A DNA stretch of 64,000 nt from Dermacentor variabilis. Its lineage: Eukaryota > Arthropoda > Arachnida > Ixodida > Ixodidae. The stretch covers positions 109,727,787 to 109,791,786 of the forward strand of contig NC_134570.1 of assembly GCF_050947875.1 (NCBI RefSeq). Reading direction: 5' to 3'. The position numbers and the translations under genes are program-made. The notes beneath the pieces were generated by a model, which saw only the letters and a program-made list of their open reading frames with translations, ran no database searches and was not told the origin of the DNA. Each line of letters opens with the position of its first letter. Within the stretch, counting starts at the first letter, position 1. Shown in pieces: positions 1 to 64,000 of this stretch.

Positions 1-21
1 GGGGGGGGGGGGGGGGGGGGG
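1..21. repeat. poly-G run at the window edge
   Basis: Twenty-one consecutive G open the window. No other feature is attached. It may be a genuine homopolymer or an assembly or read artefact at a contig edge. Confidence 0.9.
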
Positions 22-2422
22 ACGGCACCCGGAGGCGAGGAGAAATGCTGGTTGGAGGGGCGTTTCGGCGTGTACGGATGCAGTGATCCCAGACGTTCGT
101 AGCACAGACGGGTTCTGTCCTATATCAGGTTGGAATGCCGTCTAGAGTTAGGACTTCTCGCTGGTTTGGGGGTGTACGACAACTATAGGAGACCGCAGTT
201 GTAAATAGGGGACAACTAACAGTACTCGCTTTGTTTCTTTGAGCGCACTGTAGAATGTTCCCGTCCAGGTGAGCACTGACGCAAAAAAGAGAAAAAAGTA
301 TTACATGCAGCACTTTTCCACTTCCACGAGATTAATCAAACATCAAGGATGACACACACACTATTGACATCGAAGACTGCCACCCACAGAAGACAGCGAG
401 ACAGCACAGTTCGAGTGTGTTGCCGAACTTTGACGAACGTCGGAATTCATTGTGCCAGGTCCGTAAACGAGACCCGCTCCATGCGACGCCGACGACCTTG
501 AGCAAGAATCGCGATCCGTCACCACAAACGCGTACACACGCACTACAGAGAGGAGCAATACACACACACAACGTGCACCAGATAGGTCGCAACAATGTTC
601 CAAGGGAAGCTGTGTCTCGTGGTTTCTTCCGCTTAGCCGCGCAGGGAATGCTAGAATAAACACGTGGACCTCGATGCCCGTAAATGCAAAGGAAGAAAAA
701 AAAAAGAAAGAAAGAAAATGGTGGTAAGGTGTGGACGCTCGCTCGGGTTCAAACAAAGTTTTCCGTCGGGAGACAGCGCAACACGTTTCACCGGACACGT
801 TCTCGTTCGTTCCCCTCTCGTATCTTCTTTTTTTCACAACCAATGGGAAGGGCGACGCGAACTAGCCTGCACGTCGACGCGAAAATGCACGAAAATCATG
901 TCAGTGGAAGCCACGGGAAAGTTGACCGGCTTCTTGGCAACGACGCGGTCCAACAACCAGAACACGACGCGTGCGTCAGGTATACGGTTCCTCGTATTCT
1001 CGCCGAGTAATAGTTTCGCCTTCTATGTTCCCTTTCCACGACGAACGCAAGTCTATTTGAAAGGCGGGACATTCTCAGCCTATCTCCTCGATACGAGTAA
1101 GCGTACTATTATTTCTGTGATAGGCTCCTTCGAGCTTGGTCACAAAAAAAAAAAAAAAGGAAGGAGCAAAAAGAAGCCACGAGTAAGACAGACGTCTCCC
1201 ATGAATCGTTCCCAAACTTTCTTGCGGGTGCAGTGGAATTGCTTGCCCTTGCACTTAGCCCAGGCTTCGGTGGCAAAGCAGGCGTGACTTTCCCTGCGGT
1301 TTCAGGGCAACTGAGAACGCGTCTCTTCCCAGGAAAATTGGGAGACAAAGACCACATTATAGAAGGCATGATATTACCACTGTCGGCATACCAGCGACAT
1401 GTTTTCAGTGTGGTCCATTGTAGAGGGGACCGTATGAGCATGTGACATACGCGAGCCTTTCTTTTTTTCCGTGGCAGAGGTGAGTCCTTGCAGCTGCCGG
1501 CTGCTTACAAGTGGCACTGATTACTTTCAACACTAGATTCCACACGTTTGTATAGTGCGATGACACTGACTCAGCCCGCAGCCGTAATTGAAATCTTCCC
1601 CGATGTGTCACTCTACAACTCGCGTGTCTGCTATAACAGAGACTGTGAACCTGACGGTTGAAGTGTACTTAAGAGGGTGTCTTCTATTGTGAGATCAATT
1701 TACCGAATGCATGCCGAATAACGTGTGTGAGTGCAATTGGGCGGGCGGGCACAGAGGTGTAAAGACGTATACACTCAGATGCCCTGAAATCTTCGCCGTC
1801 TTTTTCCCCCGAGGTGATGAATGCTAGAGATGTTTGCAATGGTGTGGCGCAACGGTCACATTTAGTTTTTTTGTCAAGAAGCAGGCACTGTGCTTTTCGA
1901 GCTTCGCAATTCACCACTTTTAGTTGGAAAGCTTGGCATGAACTTCCGGGATAAGAGAAGAAAGAAAAAAGAAAATAATAGCAACGGAAAGCGCATTCGT
2001 TATTTCAAATTTGCATTTCCTTCCTCAGGTCAAACGTCCTACAACACGAACTGTGGAATAACGGCGAACGTTTTGTCGCATTAGAACCTAGGAAGACACA
2101 CTCCATAAGTTAGCTTGTATCTTCATGGCTGATGCTTCGAATAGTACTTTAGCCTCGTGCTTGCCTTCAGCGTCTACTCTTCTTCGAGCCCCACCCTTTC
2201 CTTTCTGGCGACAACGTAGCTGGCATTGGACTGCGTCCTTTTCGTGCACGTTCCTTCGCAGGCATTTGCGAACGACGTGAGCCGCGCGTCTCCGCATAGG
2301 CATAGGAAGTTGTTCTACAGAGAACTCTAAGCACTACATGTAACTACATTCCTGAATACGCTCTCAAGTCCTGTCTTAGCGAGTCTTTTGTCACAACACA
2401 GTGCACACGGCGAGGACGTCCT
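22..2422 (-). other. sequence downstream of the kazrin stop codon (3' UTR and flank)
   Basis: This stretch lies 3' of the minus-strand kazrin stop codon, so its right part should be 3' UTR. I found no AATAAA on the minus strand (TTTATT on the plus strand), so I cannot place the transcript end. A-rich tracts occur near 690-718 and 1143-1158. The small open frames have no recognisable protein signature and I call no gene. Confidence 0.5.
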
Positions 2423-61484
<59,062 letters not shown>

Positions 61485-63169
61485 CTGCGCAGGGACAGGC
61501 AAAAGGGAACAGCTCTCACTCGGTGCGGAAAGTGAAAGAGAGAAATTGCCATCCCCCGATGGGCATAGCACGAAGCTACGAAGCAAACGCCGTAGAGGTG
61601 TCTCGGAAAGAAAGCTTTGCATATGAAAAAAAGATCCACCTCTATTCCCCGCAGTCAAAGTTGATGTACAGCGGAGTTGGTGTGAAGTTTAGACAAGCAC
61701 CAGCACCCTAACTACGTTGGTCAACGTTACACCAGCACCGCCACCACAACCGACGTACGTCACGCGCGCACGCACACGCCCGGAAGTGTTGCATACATCC
61801 TCGTTCTTCTAGGCTGTCCGCCAATTACCTTATTGAACTAAATCAATATTTAAAAGTAAAGTGGGTCAGAAAACACGAAAAGTGTGACTTACACACAATC
61901 TGCAGACGTGATAGCTTCGGAGTGTAATACGAATATGCGTGAAAACATAATTCAGTTTTTTTTAGAAGATGTTTATTTCAACAAAATACGATGCGAACAC
62001 TTCCACCAGGACGATAATATATACAAAGTATACGAAGCATTACATATACGGCGCGTCTTCAAAAAAATGTCCGATTCCATATGGCCTCACTCACATACAG
62101 CAACGTAGACCCGCGGAAACGCAAAGTTACACATGAACTAATTGTAACAATATATAAAATGATGAGTATATAAAATGTACACAATGGTTACGCCGATGTG
62201 ACAGAGGAAATTTACATAACATTGCAGTGATGACTTTTGATGGCCTGGTTGTTACGAGAACCACGCTGGTCGAAAATTAACCCACACGCGTCCATCAGCC
62301 ACCGACAGGACATGACATGGCCACTGTCGAAGGAATACCTCTCTCTCAAAGAAGAACAACTCCTCTGACAGAAACGACAGTAGCTCAGAGTAGAGCCTCT
62401 CCAGAAGCGGAAAGAGCGCGCGGCGGCGATGTGCAGCGGCCACTGCCTCGCACCGGTATAGCGCCAAAAACGAAAGGCCCCCGTAGCAACTAAATGTCGC
62501 GCAGAGCGGCCACGTGAGCAACGACCAGATGTGTGACAATTCTGTTACGCGGCCACTGAAAGACAAAGCCCGTTTCCGGCTGTCGTGTGATGTCCATCCG
62601 CATTCATTCTCATCCTTGCAGGCCCTGCGCCTCGAGCAAAGGCGTTATTGAACTAATTGAATTTCTCAGAATCAACCGTGCCACAAAATTCGTGAAGCAT
62701 GACTCACGCGCAACCTGCAGACATGATAGCATCCGACTGTGATTCGAACATGCGAGAAAACATCATTGTGTTACGGGGAAACTCATTCACAAACCTCTTT
62801 TTCAACTGCCGGTTTTTGAATGAACACGCCACAAGAAATTCCGACCAACTATAAAGGCTAAGGGCTTCGCTGAAGAATTCCTCCTGGTTCGGGTACTGAA
62901 CTTTGGATAGACGCACTTTCCGAGGTGATTTGATCTAACCATGACGCTAGCAATCTGCAGAGCGAATCATAGTCTACTCGAAGCCAAGGAAATGGGCAGG
63001 GTTCCGGAATCCGAGGGGCAGTGGGGACATGCGCCCCACACAGGTTCTATACAACGATAAACGCAGTGCACACGCCATTAAAGTGTAATTCATTAGCTGA
63101 CCAATGAACCATTTGAGAAGCTGATCACACAGTTTCATTTAGTAAGTAACCAGGTAAATCAACACACAC

Positions 63170-63200
<31 letters not shown>

Positions 63201-64000
63201 TCACGCGGTGTTTTGCTTCTAGAGTTAGAAATCGTACACCAACTGGCCGATTAGCTAACTGCCTATTTTAGTGATGGACTGACCAACAAATGGTCACTCA
63301 GCGAGTGGTTAAGCCAGAAAACGAAACTAAACAAATAAAGGTAGAAAAAAAACCATGTCTGTTTGACAGAACATTACGTTTTTCTGTTCTCGGCCTCAAG
63401 CCACCTTAAGTGCTTTCTCGCTTCTAAAAAAAAAAAAAAAAAAACAAGGGAAAGCTACTTTATCGAACAAGACCGGACACGCTCGGAGCTTCGAGAAGCG
63501 CAGTTTAGTGCACTCGCAGAAAGCGGGCGTACAGAGAAGAAGCCTTGCGGACCGTAAATTCCCCCGCCACGACTGCCGCCGAGCGACGCGCAATCGGCCT
63601 GCGCGACACGCGCGATTGACCTATTTTCGCCACTTTTTTACGCGCTTTTTTTACGACCCACCGCGCGCGAGCGTCCCGAGTCCACCACAGCACTCTGCGC
63701 CCGTGGCGGTCGGTCCGGGCCCCGCACGGCCAAAGCCACCCACAAACCGCGAAGACTTCCCCCACAGGAGAAAGAAGGCAGGGCGCAGCCGAACGGCCAA
63801 TAAAAACGCCCAAGGCCCCCACCCGCCTGTCTCACCAGCAACTTCCAGAAGCCACCGCCCTTGCGTACACAACAAGCGGCTGCCGCCGCTTGCGTTGTGT
63901 ATACGGAGTGGGCCGATATGATGGTAATGGACTTAGCGCTTCCCGAAACTGGTGGCCGCGCCAGACAGGCGCGCTTTTGGAAAGGGTCACGCTGATAAGG
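61485..64000. other. upstream intron or flank with a duplicated segment
   Basis: 61825-61957 and 62643-62772 are diverged direct repeats about 818 bp apart (ttattgaacta, ctgcagac-tgatagc, gaaaacat). 61997-62225 resembles 14773-15003. A GA run lies at 63171-63201 and a poly-A run near 63427-63445. 63540-63960 is GC-rich but I could not support an exon or promoter there. Confidence 0.45.

Noticed and set aside
63505..63960. Missing first exon or promoter of kazrin
   Set aside because: GC-rich and correctly placed, but I could not find a frame with a convincing donor and matching phase or any conserved peptide.

Overview
The window looks like a piece of an arthropod genome, most likely a hard (ixodid) tick. 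It has widely spaced exons with consensus GT/AG splice sites, long introns packed with microsatellites, several decayed non-LTR retrotransposons, and five copies of a tRNA-headed SINE of the kind known from ixodid ticks (Ruka-like). The tick call rests on recognising these repeats by eye and is an inference. I see no bacterial, viral or organellar genes, no rRNA and no CRISPR.

The one host gene I can support is a kazrin (KAZN) orthologue on the minus strand. I place 14 exons from 61484 down to the stop codon at 2423-2425. All 13 splice junctions keep phase and together give 1001 complete codons plus the stop. The order is: a proline/glutamine-rich N-terminal stretch leading into the conserved MMDDNK helix; a coiled coil in exons 3-5; a basic linker with the GSISRVF motif in exon 7; SAM1 (exons 8-9), SAM2 (exons 10-11) and SAM3 (exons 11-12); and a Ser/Arg- then Pro/Gln-rich tail ending in Thr-Pro-Val. 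The most 5' exon here starts at an acceptor in mid-codon, so the start codon and promoter lie further upstream and were not found.

The introns hold the rest. Region 1-2.4 kb is downstream of the stop. The 10.5-kb last intron (2.7-13.2 kb) holds a TTAA-flanked MITE and a broken I-like retrotransposon with RNase H. Region 13-25 kb holds the tail and SAM exons, a SINE, a foldback element and a decayed hierarchical minisatellite. Region 25-31 kb holds a retrotransposon relic split by a 1.94-kb CACTG-ended DNA element. Region 32-37 kb is a nest in which an inverted-repeat element contains a second copy of the MITE and a SINE with a perfect 13-bp target duplication. Region 36.9-51.3 kb has four RTE-like copies, one with a 739-codon open frame and one hit twice by the SINE. 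Region 52-61 kb is a single 12.2-kb intron with more relics, long microsatellites and a possible inverted-repeat element. Region 61.5-64 kb has only duplicated intergenic or intronic sequence.

The mobile elements do not act together with the gene. Their interest is the layered insertion history they record inside one gene.
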